A stretch of 41,976 bases of DNA from Pseudoselenomonas ruminantium (GCF_900104055.1 NZ_FNJQ01000020.1:23715-65690); one strand, 5' to 3'; positions 30,538-40,200 are shown, numbered from the stretch's first letter. The notes: generated from the sequence alone by a model not told the origin. A program made the numbers and translations.

Positions 30538-31248
30538 ATGAAGACAATCGGCATTATGGGTGGCATGGGGCCAATGGCAACGGTGGATCTGATGCGAAAA
30601 ATCATCATGGCGACACCAGCCAGATGTGATCAGGAACATATCCCCATGCTCGTGGATAATAACTGTACGATTCCCGACCGCACCCGAGCCATTAAGGGCT
30701 TGGGCGCATCCCCGGCACCGGAGATGGTGAAGACGGCCAAGCGTTTGATGATGGCCGGTGCGGATTTCATCATCATCGCCTGCAATACAGCCCATTATTT
30801 CCTGCCGGAAATCCTGCCGCAGATCACGATTCCGGTGTTATCCATCATCGATGTGACGATTGCCAGCGCCTGGGAAAAAGGCTATCGCAGTGTCGGCCTG
30901 CTGGCAACCAGCGGAACTATCAGCACGGGGCTTTATCAGGATGGCTTGGAGGCCAAAGGCATCCAATGCATTGCGCCGTCTGCAGAAAAGCAGCATCTGA
31001 TCGATGATTTGATCTATGATGGTGTCAAGTCCACAAATAAGGCTTACGATACGACAGCGGTTAGGGAGCTGCTGAAGGAAATGCAGGCGCAGGGCGCTGA
31101 GGCCTTTATTCTTGGCTGTACGGAAGTGCCTGTGGCTGTAGATATGTATGGGCTGGAGGGCACATTTATTGACTCCACTGATGAGCTGGCCAAGGCGGCT
31201 GTTAAATTTGCCAAGATGGAAGCTACGGATGGAACCATGATTGCATAA
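30538..31248 (+). CDS. Aspartate/glutamate racemase family protein
   Basis: A 236-residue cofactor-independent racemase. The start MKTIGIMGGMGPMATVDLM is typical of aspartate racemases. The two catalytic cysteines are in IACNTAHYFLPE near 82 and LGCTEVPVAV near 192. It likely interconverts L- and D-aspartate or a related acidic amino acid; the exact substrate cannot be read from the sequence. The ATG at 30538 follows GAGGAG by 8 nt; a GTG at 30529 overlaps that site. The gene is divergent from a LysR regulator and is terminated by the hairpin at 31272. Confidence 0.88.
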   Translation: MKTIGIMGGMGPMATVDLMRKIIMATPARCDQEHIPMLVDNNCTIPDRTRAIKGLGASPAPEMVKTAKRLMMAGADFIIIACNTAHYFLPEILPQITIPVLSIIDVTIASAWEKGYRSVGLLATSGTISTGLYQDGLEAKGIQCIAPSAEKQHLIDDLIYDGVKSTNKAYDTTAVRELLKEMQAQGAEAFILGCTEVPVAVDMYGLEGTFIDSTDELAKAAVKFAKMEATDGTMIA

Positions 31249-31259
31249 TGTCGTCTATA

Positions 31260-31275
31260 TGTTGCACGTGAAACA
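31260..31275 (+). promoter_or_regulatory. parS: parS site G
   Basis: TGTTGCACGTGAAACA, 11 bp after the racemase stop codon; its last bases enter the stem of the following hairpin. Confidence 0.93.
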
Positions 31276-31310
31276 ATCCCCTGCAAGCAGAGTCCTTGCA
31301 GGGGATTGTT
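31272..31310. terminator. Bidirectional hairpin overlapping parS site G
   Basis: AACAATCCCCTGCAAG pairs perfectly (16 bp) with CTTGCAGGGGATTGTT around a 7-nt loop, between convergent racemase and esterase genes. T-runs are weak. Confidence 0.75.
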
Positions 31311-31335
31311 CGTGTGTAAAATGTTGTAAGGGGGA

Positions 31336-32244
31336 TTAGCGGGCAAGTTTTTCAATAAGGGGGATTGCACCTTTTGCCATACCCGTACCGTCATGGCCGA
31401 CGCCAGGTACTGTAATCAGCTGCCAGTTAAACTTTAAGTCCAAACTGGTGGCTTTTTCTTGTGCATTTTTATAGAAGTTATGTCCGCGTTCCAAACGATT
31501 TTGACCTTGTGCATCTGCTTCGGGGGTTTTGCGCAGAGCTCCTGAACGAAGTGTATCATTTTCACCTAAGAGAATGACAACTGGTTTAGTAAAGGCATTA
31601 CGGAAATTTTCCTTCGTCAGATTCAGTCCTTTTATGCCATAGGAGTAAGGAATGCTTTCATCGGGCATGGTGTACCAGCCTGAATTGGCCGCAATGATGA
31701 GGTCAGCAGAGGTACCTTTGTTTAAAAGCACATAACGGTGAACGAGTTGAGCACCAGCAGAGTGACCATAGATGATGACACGGCTTTTCTTAGCGTTAGC
31801 CTGTTTTTTGGTTTCTTTGATGATGTTATCGATTACTGGGAAAATCCACTGTTTTGTTGGCTGTATGTTTCCACCTGTATTGTCGTTGTCGATAACGTTA
31901 CCGAAGTTGTAATAACGCACGCCGGGAAATTTACTTTCGGTGAATTCTGGACAGGCGATGAGGAAATTATGCTTTTCCGCATATTCCTTCCAGCCTTGAC
32001 AGTATTCTTCCGCATTGCGCTTCAGTCCGTGAAAGACGACGACAATGGGGCGGCCGTCTTGCCAGGCGGCTGGCTTGTAGGTATATACCTTTAGTGAATC
32101 GGTAGTGGCGCCAGCCGTTTCAGCCATGGAAAAATCACTTAGACCGGTGGGGAGTGGCTGTTTTTGTGCATGAACATCGTGAGATGGCAAAAGGATGCAC
32201 GTTAATAACAGCAGCAACCCCATAAGTAGAGAACGACCCTTCAT
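31336..32244 (-). CDS. Secreted alpha/beta-hydrolase (esterase)
   Basis: A 302-residue protein with a Sec signal peptide (MKGRSLLMGLLLLLTCILLP, cleavage probably after VHA near 27). The alpha/beta-hydrolase core shows VVFHGLKRNAEEY near 70 (oxyanion loop), the nucleophile elbow IIYGHSAGAQLVHRY near 157-172 (Ser in GHSAG), an acidic residue in VILLGENDTLRSG near 228, and the catalytic His in VPGVGHDGTGMA near 285. The pattern resembles polyhydroxybutyrate-depolymerase or feruloyl-esterase-like enzymes; the substrate is unknown. AAGGAG precedes the ATG by 9 nt. It lies 59 bp downstream of a LysR gene on the same strand. Confidence 0.82.
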   Translation of the reverse strand: MKGRSLLMGLLLLLTCILLPSHDVHAQKQPLPTGLSDFSMAETAGATTDSLKVYTYKPAAWQDGRPIVVVFHGLKRNAEEYCQGWKEYAEKHNFLIACPEFTESKFPGVRYYNFGNVIDNDNTGGNIQPTKQWIFPVIDNIIKETKKQANAKKSRVIIYGHSAGAQLVHRYVLLNKGTSADLIIAANSGWYTMPDESIPYSYGIKGLNLTKENFRNAFTKPVVILLGENDTLRSGALRKTPEADAQGQNRLERGHNFYKNAQEKATSLDLKFNWQLITVPGVGHDGTGMAKGAIPLIEKLAR

Positions 32245-32303
32245 TAAAAAGCACTCCTTTCAAGGGTGATATAAATAATATTCTAACGGTAAGAATCTGC
32301 TAT

Positions 32304-33206
32304 TTATGCTTCATCCTGACCGTAGTTTGTACGGATATATTCCCAGAATTTATCGACCAACGGTGGATGTTTTTCTTCCCGCCGTCTTACCATAGCAATG
32401 TGCTTGTAAAAGGGCTCTGTTAAAGCGCGGGATACAACATCAGCATGGTGGTTGAAATAGGTCAAACCACTTTCCGAAATCAGACTGACACCTAATCCAG
32501 AGTGGACGAGGTCAATTCGCTGGCCGGGTGTATTGCAGTAAGTAACGATATTCGGGGTGAAGCCTGCTTTCTGACAGACTGCCATAAAGACGTCATAGGA
32601 AACATTTTCGGCCGTAGGGAAGATGAAATTTTCGCTCTGCAAGTCTTTTAGGTTTATTTGTGCATGATTTGCCAGCGGATGGGCTGGTGGGAGAATAACC
32701 ATAAACGGTTCATGCTGCAAGGAGAGGAGTTCAAATTCCGCTGTGGATAATTCGTCGGGGACAGCCATAATGGCAATGTCTACTTCGTGATTGCCCAGCA
32801 TATGGCAGAGTTTCTTACTAAGACAATTGGTTAGGGAAAATTGCATCTGTGGGGAGATTTCGGTATTGAATTTGGAAAATATGTCTGTGAGGGGGAGTTT
32901 TCCCAGACCTGTAATCACGCCAACGTGTAAAGTTCCTTGATTGTCGCGGGAATAATGCTGCATTTGCAGCTCAAGATGATTGATATCGGATATTATTTTT
33001 TGGGCGCAGCGGTAAAATTCTTCACCAGCTGGAGTTAATGTAATGGGATGTGAAATGCGGTCAAGAAGTTTAACCCCTAAATCCTCTTCGAGTTTGTTTA
33101 TTTGCTGCGATAGAGCAGACTGGGAGACAAAGAGTTGTTTCGCTGCTTTGGTAAAGTGGTGTGATTCTGCTACCGCCATAAAATACTGTATTTGCCGCAA
33201 GAGCAT
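32304..33206 (-). CDS. LysR-family transcriptional regulator
   Basis: A 300-residue regulator with winged helix LRQIQYFMAVAESHHFTKAA, then SQSALSQQINKLEEDLGVKL at the N-terminus, and an effector domain from about residue 90. AAAGGTGA precedes the ATG. It is divergent from the M20 peptidase-DcuC-porin operon, whose promoter region carries a T-N11-A dyad, so this operon is the likely target. The secreted esterase gene follows on the same strand and may be co-transcribed. Confidence 0.9.
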   Translation of the reverse strand: MLLRQIQYFMAVAESHHFTKAAKQLFVSQSALSQQINKLEEDLGVKLLDRISHPITLTPAGEEFYRCAQKIISDINHLELQMQHYSRDNQGTLHVGVITGLGKLPLTDIFSKFNTEISPQMQFSLTNCLSKKLCHMLGNHEVDIAIMAVPDELSTAEFELLSLQHEPFMVILPPAHPLANHAQINLKDLQSENFIFPTAENVSYDVFMAVCQKAGFTPNIVTYCNTPGQRIDLVHSGLGVSLISESGLTYFNHHADVVSRALTEPFYKHIAMVRRREEKHPPLVDKFWEYIRTNYGQDEA

Positions 33207-33274
33207 GACGCATCACCTTTCTGCGTTTTTTCGATTTCGCCATCATTATATACTGTTTTTTCATGTTTTGTCCA

Positions 33275-33289
33275 ATTAGATTGGCTAAT
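33275..33289. promoter_or_regulatory. Candidate LysR operator
   Basis: ATTAGATTGGCTAAT: a perfect ATTAG-N5-CTAAT dyad containing the LysR T-N11-A signature, between the divergent LysR gene and the M20 operon, upstream of the latter's -35. A weaker dyad (ATTTAGTCTAGCAAAT, 33316-33331) lies between -35 and -10. Confidence 0.65.
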
Positions 33290-33310
33290 AAATTTAGAAG
33301 TATTGCGAAT

Positions 33311-33339
33311 TTTACATTTAGTCTAGCAAATATTATGAT
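33311..33339 (+). promoter_or_regulatory. Promoter of the M20 peptidase-DcuC-porin operon
   Basis: TTTACA (33311-33316), 17-bp spacer, TATGAT (33334-33339), 60 bp before the start codon. Confidence 0.75.
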
Positions 33340-33398
33340 AATGATGTGGCCATGACATTTTGTTTTACCAAAGAATATTTTACAGGAGGTAGTTGGGT

Positions 33399-34532
33399 AT
33401 GGAGCTGGAAAAACAGCGCTATCTGGACGAACTAGCCAAGCTCGTTAATATCGACAGCGTTTCCTCTGAGCCAGAAGGTGCCGGTAAGATTGCTGCTTTT
33501 ATGAAGGAAAAGTATGAATCGCTCGGCTGGCTGGCCGAAGAAGTCAGGTTGTCACCGACCATTGCACCTTGTCTGCGCATTGTCAATCGAGAGGCTGACC
33601 ATTATGATGTATTGGTACTTGCGCATATGGATACCGTATTTCCTTTGGGAACAGCAGCTAAACGTCCTTTTACAATCGATGGAAATCGCGCCTATGGTCC
33701 TGGGGTAATCGATTGTAAGGCGGGGATGCTGAGCGGTTTTTACGCATTGGCCAATTTACAGGCACGGGGCGTTTTGCAAGAAGCCTCTATATGTGTGTTT
33801 CTCAACAGTGACCACGAGGGCATAAGTTCAAGGTATTCGGCAGTGTATTCTACGGAACTGGCCAGAAAAAGCCGCTACGTTCTTGTCCTGGAAGCTGGCC
33901 GTGCCAATGGAAATTTGGTTCATAAACGCAAAGGGATTGCCAGATACCATATCAATATCAAAGGGGTAGCGGCACATGCAGGGGTGGATTATCAGGCCGG
34001 TAGAAATGCCGTTGAGGAATTGGCCCATTGGATTATCGCCCTGCAGTCCGCCACGGATTTTACTAAGGAGACTACGGTAAATGTAGGCAAGGTCTGGGGC
34101 GGTACTGGCATAAGCGCCGTACCAGGAGAAGCCGGTGCCGAGGTTGATGTACGCTATTATGACAAGGCCGAAATAGAGCGTGTGTCTGGGGTTATGAAAG
34201 CATTACATAATCAGCCGCATGTAGAGGGAACGGCAGCTGCCGTGGAAGGTGGCATAACAAGACCGCCGATGCTTCCTACGGAAAAAACCATGGAGCTTTG
34301 CCGGCGCATTGATGAAATTGGGCAGGAAATCGGTGTCGATTTTGGCTGGACTGCCAGCGGTGGCGGTTCTGATGGCAGCTTTGCTGCAGCTGGTGGAACG
34401 CCGACCATTGATGGCTTAGGGCCAGTGGGCGGCGGTGCCCATAGTGAGGGTGAATATCTGGAAATCGATAGCATTATTCCCCGCTATGAGCTATTATGCC
34501 GGATTATACAGCATATTATCGGTTCGCGGTAA
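33399..34532 (+). CDS. M20-family metallopeptidase (carboxypeptidase G2-like) with an altered catalytic position
   Basis: A 377-residue zinc amidohydrolase of the M20 family. Metal ligands are visible in LAHMDTV (H76), GVIDCKAG (D105), LEAGRANG and GGGAHSEGE. The catalytic pair, normally Asp-Glu-Glu, reads SDHEG here (codons GAC CAC GAG), so the general base Glu is His139 while ligand Glu140 remains. Active enzymes of the family release C-terminal glutamate or deacylate amino acids. The ATG follows AGGAGG by 9 nt; a TTG six bases earlier is too close. First gene of an operon with a C4-dicarboxylate carrier and a porin, which suggests use of an imported acidic conjugate or peptide. Confidence 0.87.
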   Translation: MELEKQRYLDELAKLVNIDSVSSEPEGAGKIAAFMKEKYESLGWLAEEVRLSPTIAPCLRIVNREADHYDVLVLAHMDTVFPLGTAAKRPFTIDGNRAYGPGVIDCKAGMLSGFYALANLQARGVLQEASICVFLNSDHEGISSRYSAVYSTELARKSRYVLVLEAGRANGNLVHKRKGIARYHINIKGVAAHAGVDYQAGRNAVEELAHWIIALQSATDFTKETTVNVGKVWGGTGISAVPGEAGAEVDVRYYDKAEIERVSGVMKALHNQPHVEGTAAAVEGGITRPPMLPTEKTMELCRRIDEIGQEIGVDFGWTASGGGSDGSFAAAGGTPTIDGLGPVGGGAHSEGEYLEIDSIIPRYELLCRIIQHIIGSR

Positions 34533-34548
34533 AAGAGGAGGAGAGCTT

Positions 34549-35904
34549 ATGTTAGCGTTGGCCTTGGCTTTCGTAACGACTGTGGTTGTGGCCTACATGA
34601 TCCTAAAAAAGAAAAATGCACAAACGGTGCTCTTTGCCGGGGGCATTTTCTTGATGGCGATGACCATTCTGCTGGGATATCCATTATTGGATGCAAAGAA
34701 AACAACGGGGATGGTCTGGTTTGATATCTTTAAGTTTATCGAGGATACGTTTAGTTCCCGTGCAGCCGGTATAGGTTTGCTCATTATGGCTGTCGGTGGC
34801 TTTGCCAAATATATGGAGCATATCGGCGCCAGCCGGGTTTTGGTTCATCTGTCCGCCAAGCCGCTTAGCATGCTGAAATCTCCCTATTTGTTGCTGGCCG
34901 TAAGCTATGTGGTGGGACAGCTGTTAAATATCGTTATTCCGAGTGCCGCAGGGTTATGTGTGTTGCTGATGGCTACTTTGTATCCGGTCCTCATTAGCTT
35001 GGGCGTCAGCCGCTTATCGGCAGCGGCCGTTATTGCCACCGCACCTTGTTTGGATTTGGGGCCGGCTTCTGGTACCGCTGTGTTTGCTGCGAAAACTGCA
35101 GGTTTGGATGTCGCAGATTATTTCGTTGGTGAGCAGATTCCTATCGCCGTGGTGACGATTTTGGCTATTGCGGTAACGCATTTTGTGGTTCAGCGTTGGT
35201 TTGACCGACGGGATGGTATCGAGGCTAAGTCCATGGAATTTGTCGCTGTGGAAAAGGATGATTCCCTGCCGCCAGCGATTTATGTGATTTTGCCGTTGGT
35301 ACCCATTGGGTTGGTGCTCGTATTCAGCAAGCTGTGTATCACGACAATAAAAATGCCCGTGGTAACTGCGATGATTATCAGCATTGCTTTGGCGATGCTG
35401 TTTGAGTTGCTTCGGACGCGTGATGTAAAGACGGTGTTTGACAGCATAAAGGTCTTCTTTGATGGCATGGGCAAGATTTTTGCTACGGTCATTACGTTGA
35501 TTGTAGCCGGTGAGACCTTTGCTTTTGGCTTGATGAAAATCGGGGCAGTGGACATGATTATCAGCGGTGCACAAAGCTCTGGCTTCGGAGCGGCTGGGAT
35601 TACTCTGGTTATGGTGATGATTGTAACGGTATCGGCGGTCATTATGGGTTCAGGTAATGCACCCTTTTATTCCTTTGGTGCTTTGGTGCCGGATATTGCC
35701 GCGAAGCTGGCAATTTTACCGGCCGCGATGATAACGCCGATGCAGATGGCTTCCAGCATTGCCCGCAGCGCTTCGCCGATTACGGCAGCAGTAGTTGCTG
35801 TGGCTGGTGTAGCAGATGTGTCGCCTGTGGATGTCGTAAAACGGACGGCCATTCCTATGCTCGTGGCTTTGGTTACGTCCTTTGTTATGTCAGTTCTGGT
35901 GTGA
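34549..35904 (+). CDS. dcuC: Anaerobic C4-dicarboxylate transporter (DcuC family)
   Basis: A 451-residue membrane protein with about 12 hydrophobic segments. Family-like parts are the GGFAKYMEHIGASRVLV block near 83-100, VPSA-type IVIPSAAGLCVLLM near 127, TAPCLDLGPASGTAVFAA near 165 and IMGSGNAPFYSFGALVPDIA near 367. DcuC proteins move fumarate, succinate or aspartate-like acids and can export succinate during anaerobic growth. The ATG at 34549 follows GAGGAGGAGAG by 5 nt and stands 16 bp after the M20 stop; a longer frame reaching back into the M20 gene is not plausible. The true substrate in this operon may be an acidic amino acid. Confidence 0.85.
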   Translation: MLALALAFVTTVVVAYMILKKKNAQTVLFAGGIFLMAMTILLGYPLLDAKKTTGMVWFDIFKFIEDTFSSRAAGIGLLIMAVGGFAKYMEHIGASRVLVHLSAKPLSMLKSPYLLLAVSYVVGQLLNIVIPSAAGLCVLLMATLYPVLISLGVSRLSAAAVIATAPCLDLGPASGTAVFAAKTAGLDVADYFVGEQIPIAVVTILAIAVTHFVVQRWFDRRDGIEAKSMEFVAVEKDDSLPPAIYVILPLVPIGLVLVFSKLCITTIKMPVVTAMIISIALAMLFELLRTRDVKTVFDSIKVFFDGMGKIFATVITLIVAGETFAFGLMKIGAVDMIISGAQSSGFGAAGITLVMVMIVTVSAVIMGSGNAPFYSFGALVPDIAAKLAILPAAMITPMQMASSIARSASPITAAVVAVAGVADVSPVDVVKRTAIPMLVALVTSFVMSVLV

Positions 35905-35936
35905 TTCATATTTTCGATTAAAGAGGAGTGCAGGTT

Positions 35937-37217
35937 ATGAAAAAAACAGTTTTATCCATGCTGTCCGCTGGTCTGGTAATGGGCGCAGCTACCGGTGTCA
36001 GCGCCGCTGCCAATCCTTTTTCGGATGTACCAGCAGACCACTGGGCATACGATGCCATAGCGACACTGGCTGCGGATGGGGTTATCGAAGGTTATGGTGA
36101 TGGCAGCTATCAGGGAGCGCGCAACATCACTCGCTACGAAATGGCGCAGATGGTGGCTAAGGCCATGGCCAAAGATAAGGGCAGTGCAGCTGACAAAGGT
36201 CTTGTGGATAAGCTGGCAGCTGAGTTTGCTGAGGAATTAAATAATTTTGGTGTACGTGTGACCAATTTAGAGCGAAATGCGGATCTGGTAAAGTGGTCAG
36301 GGGAAGCGCGTTATACCTACACCAGCCAGCGAACAGAGGACAACAAGGGCAAGATGAGTGATTCCACTTCAGAAGCGTTTTTATTGCGTCTTGAGCCTAA
36401 GGCGCAGGTCAATAAGAATTGGAACGTACATGCACGCTTGGATTCAACCGTTGATGTGCGGGAAGACAGCACAGATAATGTGGCCTTAAAACGGCTCTGG
36501 GCGCAGGGAAATTATAAGAACTTCAATGTGAAGATAGGGCGCATTCCAGATACGACAAATTATGACAAGAATTTGATGTTTTTCACACAATTATCCGGTG
36601 TTGAGGTAAACTATGGCCAGAAGGTCAAGGTACAGGCTCGTGCAGGCCGTATAAATAAGGATAATCTGCGCTATGATGAAGCATTGAAACGGGCAACGAA
36701 ACGCAAGATTAGCGAGGATGTGGCCAGCATCCAAAGCTTAGCGGTAACGGTTAGTCCGGGAAAGCTGTCTTTGACGGGAGCATATTATCATTTTAAGAGT
36801 GGGATGTTTAAGGATACGTTTTACAGCAAAGGTGCTAATGAAGAAAATGCGCATATCTGGGAAGGTGCAGCAACTTACCGCTTCGACAAGAATGTATCCT
36901 TAACGGGTGCTTATATGCAGAATACCGCCGCAGATTACTATAAGCGTTCAGGACTCGTGCATCTTGCCTATAAGGGCGCCAATAAATTGCATCAGGGTTC
37001 ATGGGGGGCTTATCTCTCGTATCGTCATCAAGGCGGCAATACCTCCATGTATCCGTCCTGCGATGGTGCTTTCTATAATACCAAGGGTATAGAAGTGGGC
37101 GCCCAGTATACCATTTTGCCTAATGTTCAGGCAAAGGCAATCTATTTTAACGGCAAGCAGTTGGAAAATGACCGCAAAGCAGAAAAACTGTTCGGCCGAG
37201 TGGAATATTGGTTCTGA
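35937..37217 (+). CDS. S-layer-homology-domain outer-membrane porin
   Basis: A 426-residue protein with a signal peptide (MKKTVLSMLSAGLVMGAATG, cleavage after VSA near 24), one SLH domain (about 26-75: NPFSDVPADHWAYDAIATLA, then GYGDGSYQGARNITRYEMAQ), a short coiled-coil (about 90-115) and a beta-barrel-like region ending in aromatic Phe (GRVEYWF). In Negativicutes such SLH porins anchor the outer membrane to the polyamine-modified peptidoglycan and form the channel. The ATG at 35937 follows GAGGAG by 8 nt. It stands 32 bp after dcuC with no terminator between, so it probably serves as the outer-membrane entry of this operon's substrate. Confidence 0.92.
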   Translation: MKKTVLSMLSAGLVMGAATGVSAAANPFSDVPADHWAYDAIATLAADGVIEGYGDGSYQGARNITRYEMAQMVAKAMAKDKGSAADKGLVDKLAAEFAEELNNFGVRVTNLERNADLVKWSGEARYTYTSQRTEDNKGKMSDSTSEAFLLRLEPKAQVNKNWNVHARLDSTVDVREDSTDNVALKRLWAQGNYKNFNVKIGRIPDTTNYDKNLMFFTQLSGVEVNYGQKVKVQARAGRINKDNLRYDEALKRATKRKISEDVASIQSLAVTVSPGKLSLTGAYYHFKSGMFKDTFYSKGANEENAHIWEGAATYRFDKNVSLTGAYMQNTAADYYKRSGLVHLAYKGANKLHQGSWGAYLSYRHQGGNTSMYPSCDGAFYNTKGIEVGAQYTILPNVQAKAIYFNGKQLENDRKAEKLFGRVEYWF

Positions 37218-37236
37218 TTATATCGTTTTATCTTTA

Positions 37237-37252
37237 TGTTGCACGTGAAACA
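37237..37252 (+). promoter_or_regulatory. parS: parS site H
   Basis: TGTTGCACGTGAAACA, 19 bp after the porin stop; its right half TGAAACA is part of the adjoining hairpin stem. Confidence 0.93.
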
Positions 37253-37290
37253 AGGCCCTGCAAGCGATTGGCTAGCAGGGCCTTGTTTCA
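37246..37290. terminator. Bidirectional hairpin overlapping parS site H and the sbcC stop
   Basis: TGAAACAAGGCCCTGC (37246-37261) pairs perfectly with GCAGGGCCTTGTTTCA (37275-37290), a 16-bp stem with a 13-nt loop between convergent porin and sbcC. The sbcC stop codon lies in the right arm. Confidence 0.8.
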
Positions 37291-40200
37291 GCTGATTTGC
37301 CATGTTACATGGCTGCCTTTTTCGTTTTTGCGGACGATAAGCTGGTTGTCGATTTCCTGTTTGAGCTCCGTTACATGGGAGATAATGCCGATGAGCTTGT
37401 CACCGCCGGAAAGGCGTTTGAGCACTTTGATGGCTTGGTTGCGGGAGTGGTCGTCAAGGGAACCGAAGCCTTCATCGATAAACATGATATCGAGGTTAAT
37501 GGCGGCGGTGTTGGCCTGAATCTGGTCGGCAAGACCCAGGGCTAACGACAGAGCTGCCATAAAGGATTCACCGCCTGAGAGGGTTTTGATATCCCGCTCC
37601 TGACCGGTGACGGTGGAGTAAACCCGGAGGTCGAGACCGCGATTCTTGCCTTGCCCCGCATCTTCCACAGGCATCAGGCGCAATTCAAATTGTCCGGCGG
37701 ACATCTCAGCAAAGCGGTAATTGGCGGCCAGAAGGATTTGCTGAAGATAATGGCGCTGGACGAAGGTTTCAATATCCATACGGCTGCCTTTCATTTTACC
37801 GGAGAGGCGGTTGTAGAGACCTTCGATGCGGGCCGCTGTGGCAATTTTGCTGTTGCGGGAACTCAGTAATTCCTGTAGTATTTGCGCAGTTTCTTCATTG
37901 CGCTGCCGCATTTGCTGAACGCGTTTGCGTTTTGCATCTAACTCCTGCCATTGCTTATTCAGTGTATCCTGCGCCGTGGCAAGTGCGGTCAGGTCTGGCC
38001 GCTTTTGGTCATTGATGTTTTTGAGTTGGGCTTCTTTTTGCCCCAGGATTCCCTGATAAACTGCCTTATACTTTTGATAGCCTTGTTGTTTTGCTTCGCC
38101 ATCTTGAGCGGTGTATTCTGCAACCAGGGACTGCCATTGTGCTTCAGTCAGTTTTTTGGCGCTGCGTGTTTTTTGATATTCGGCAAAGGCCGTTTCCTTT
38201 TCGTGCGTTTGCTGGGGAAGCTTGCTCTGGCAATCCTTGATGATGGTTTCAGCTGCTTGCTGAGCTTTTTGCGCCAGGGAAACGGCGATTTCCGTTTCTT
38301 TGGCGGCTGCCTGTGCCTGTTGGAGTCGTTTTTGACCGGCCTGTAATTCTGCTTCTGCTGTGGCAAGTGATTCATAAGTTTGCTGGCCTTTGAGCGTTTC
38401 CAACTGACTGTTCAATGCCTGCCACTCGGTTTCCAGTTTTCTATGTGCCTGATCTGCTTCCAGTGCGGCGGTTTCCAGCTCTTTCAGTCTTGTCTCGCTG
38501 GTGGCGAGCTTTCCTTTGAGCGCATTGGCTTCATTGGCTTCCAGCGTATACTTTTGCAGCTTCTGTTGGATGATAGCCTGCCATTTATTCAGTTCTGCAG
38601 CAATGTCAGGCAGGCTGGTATCGGCAGATATCTTTGCTTCCTGCAGGCTGTTTATGAACTTTCCTTTGTTCGTTTGATATTGTTCTTCGAGGTTTCGGCA
38701 GGTGGCCAGTGCTTCACTAGCGCTTTGGGAGGCATTATTCCGTTGCGTGTTGAGGAGTCCAACTTTTTTTTGCCAGGTTTCTAGTTCCCCCCGTTCCAGC
38801 GGCTGTTCATCGGCGCTCAAAACATAAGGGTGAGGGTGAGTGGTAGAGCCGCATACCGGGCAGGGCGTGTCTGGTTTTAAATCAGCTGCTAGAAGACCGG
38901 CTTGGGCATTGAGGAAAATATGATGGGCATGTTCATATGATTTTTGTTCCTGCTGATATTTTGCCTCAGCCTGTTGGAAGCTTTTCTGGGCATTTGCTGC
39001 CGTTTCTTTGGCCCGGGACAGTTTTTGCTCCAAGGCTGCCAAGTCTGTTTTCTGTTGCTGCCATGCCTGTAGTTTTTCCTGCTTGGCGGACCATTCCTGC
39101 GCCTTGGCTTCGGCTGTTGATAGTTCCTGAAAGCGTTTATGCCAGAGATTTACCTCTGCTTTGAAGTCATTTAGGTCCTTTTGTGCAGTCGTGTTTTTGG
39201 CTTGTGCAGCAGCAGTTTTTGCCTTGGCTGCCGTACTGGCCTTTTCAGCAGCTGCGATGGCCGCGAATTTTTCTTTGGCTGCAGAAATTTTTGTCTGTAA
39301 GGCCGAATAGGCGGTTAATTCCTGCTTTTGTGTTTCCTGTGCGCCCTGATTTTTCTTACGTGCATCTTCTTCGGCCGTCTTTAGCTGGGGGAGGCGGGAC
39401 GTTTCTTGTTCCATTTGAACGATCGTAGTTTGCAGGAGCTTTTCCTTGCCTGTGTAGATGTCATGGCTGGCTTTTATCTGGTAGGCATTCATAATGGCCT
39501 GCGCCAGCTGGGCATCTTTTTCCTGTTGGGGTTGTTGGTCCAGGAGTTCTTTTTCCTGCAGGCTGATCTTATCCAATTCCGCATAGGCGTCAGCCAGGAT
39601 TTTCCCTGCCGTGTATGCGGCAATGCTTTTTTCCCGCTGGGCAGAGAGGGCGTCATTTTCTGTGTTGAGTTCTTTTTCCTGTTGGCGAAGCTCTTCACAT
39701 AGTGGCGTGAGTTCTTCCAGCAGTTTTTCGATGGCGGCGATATTCGGTTTTTCGGCCTTGCGGATGGCTTTGGTAAGCTCTGCCAAGGGATGGTCAGCAG
39801 ACAGGTCTTCCGGCAGCTGGATATCCTCAGCTTTTACTTTGCAGCGCAGCAGGAGTTTGTCCATTTCTGCCTGCGCGGCCTTATTGCGCTCCTTTAAATT
39901 ATCTGTTATCCGCTGGAAAATATCGGTGTTGAACAATTTGCGGAAAATTTCTTTCTTGGTGGCGGAATCCGTGCGCAACAACTCCATGAATTCGCCTTGG
40001 GCGATCATGCCTACCTGCATGAACTGTTCTTTGGTCAGGCCGATGATTTCCTGCAGCTTGTTGTTGATTTCGTTATTCTTGCCATTAAAATCAGTGCCAT
40101 CAGGCATGGTCAGCGAGATGCTTTCGTTGACCGGGATATCGCCACCCTTGCCGCGCTGGCGTTTGCGGAAATGGGCGGGAATGCGGTGGACGGTATAGAT

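Noticed and set aside
32150-32244. Lipobox in the esterase signal peptide (LLTC)
   Set aside because: Residue -1 is Thr and the Cys is followed by more hydrophobic residues, so a lipoprotein signal is unlikely; an ordinary signal peptidase I site fits better.
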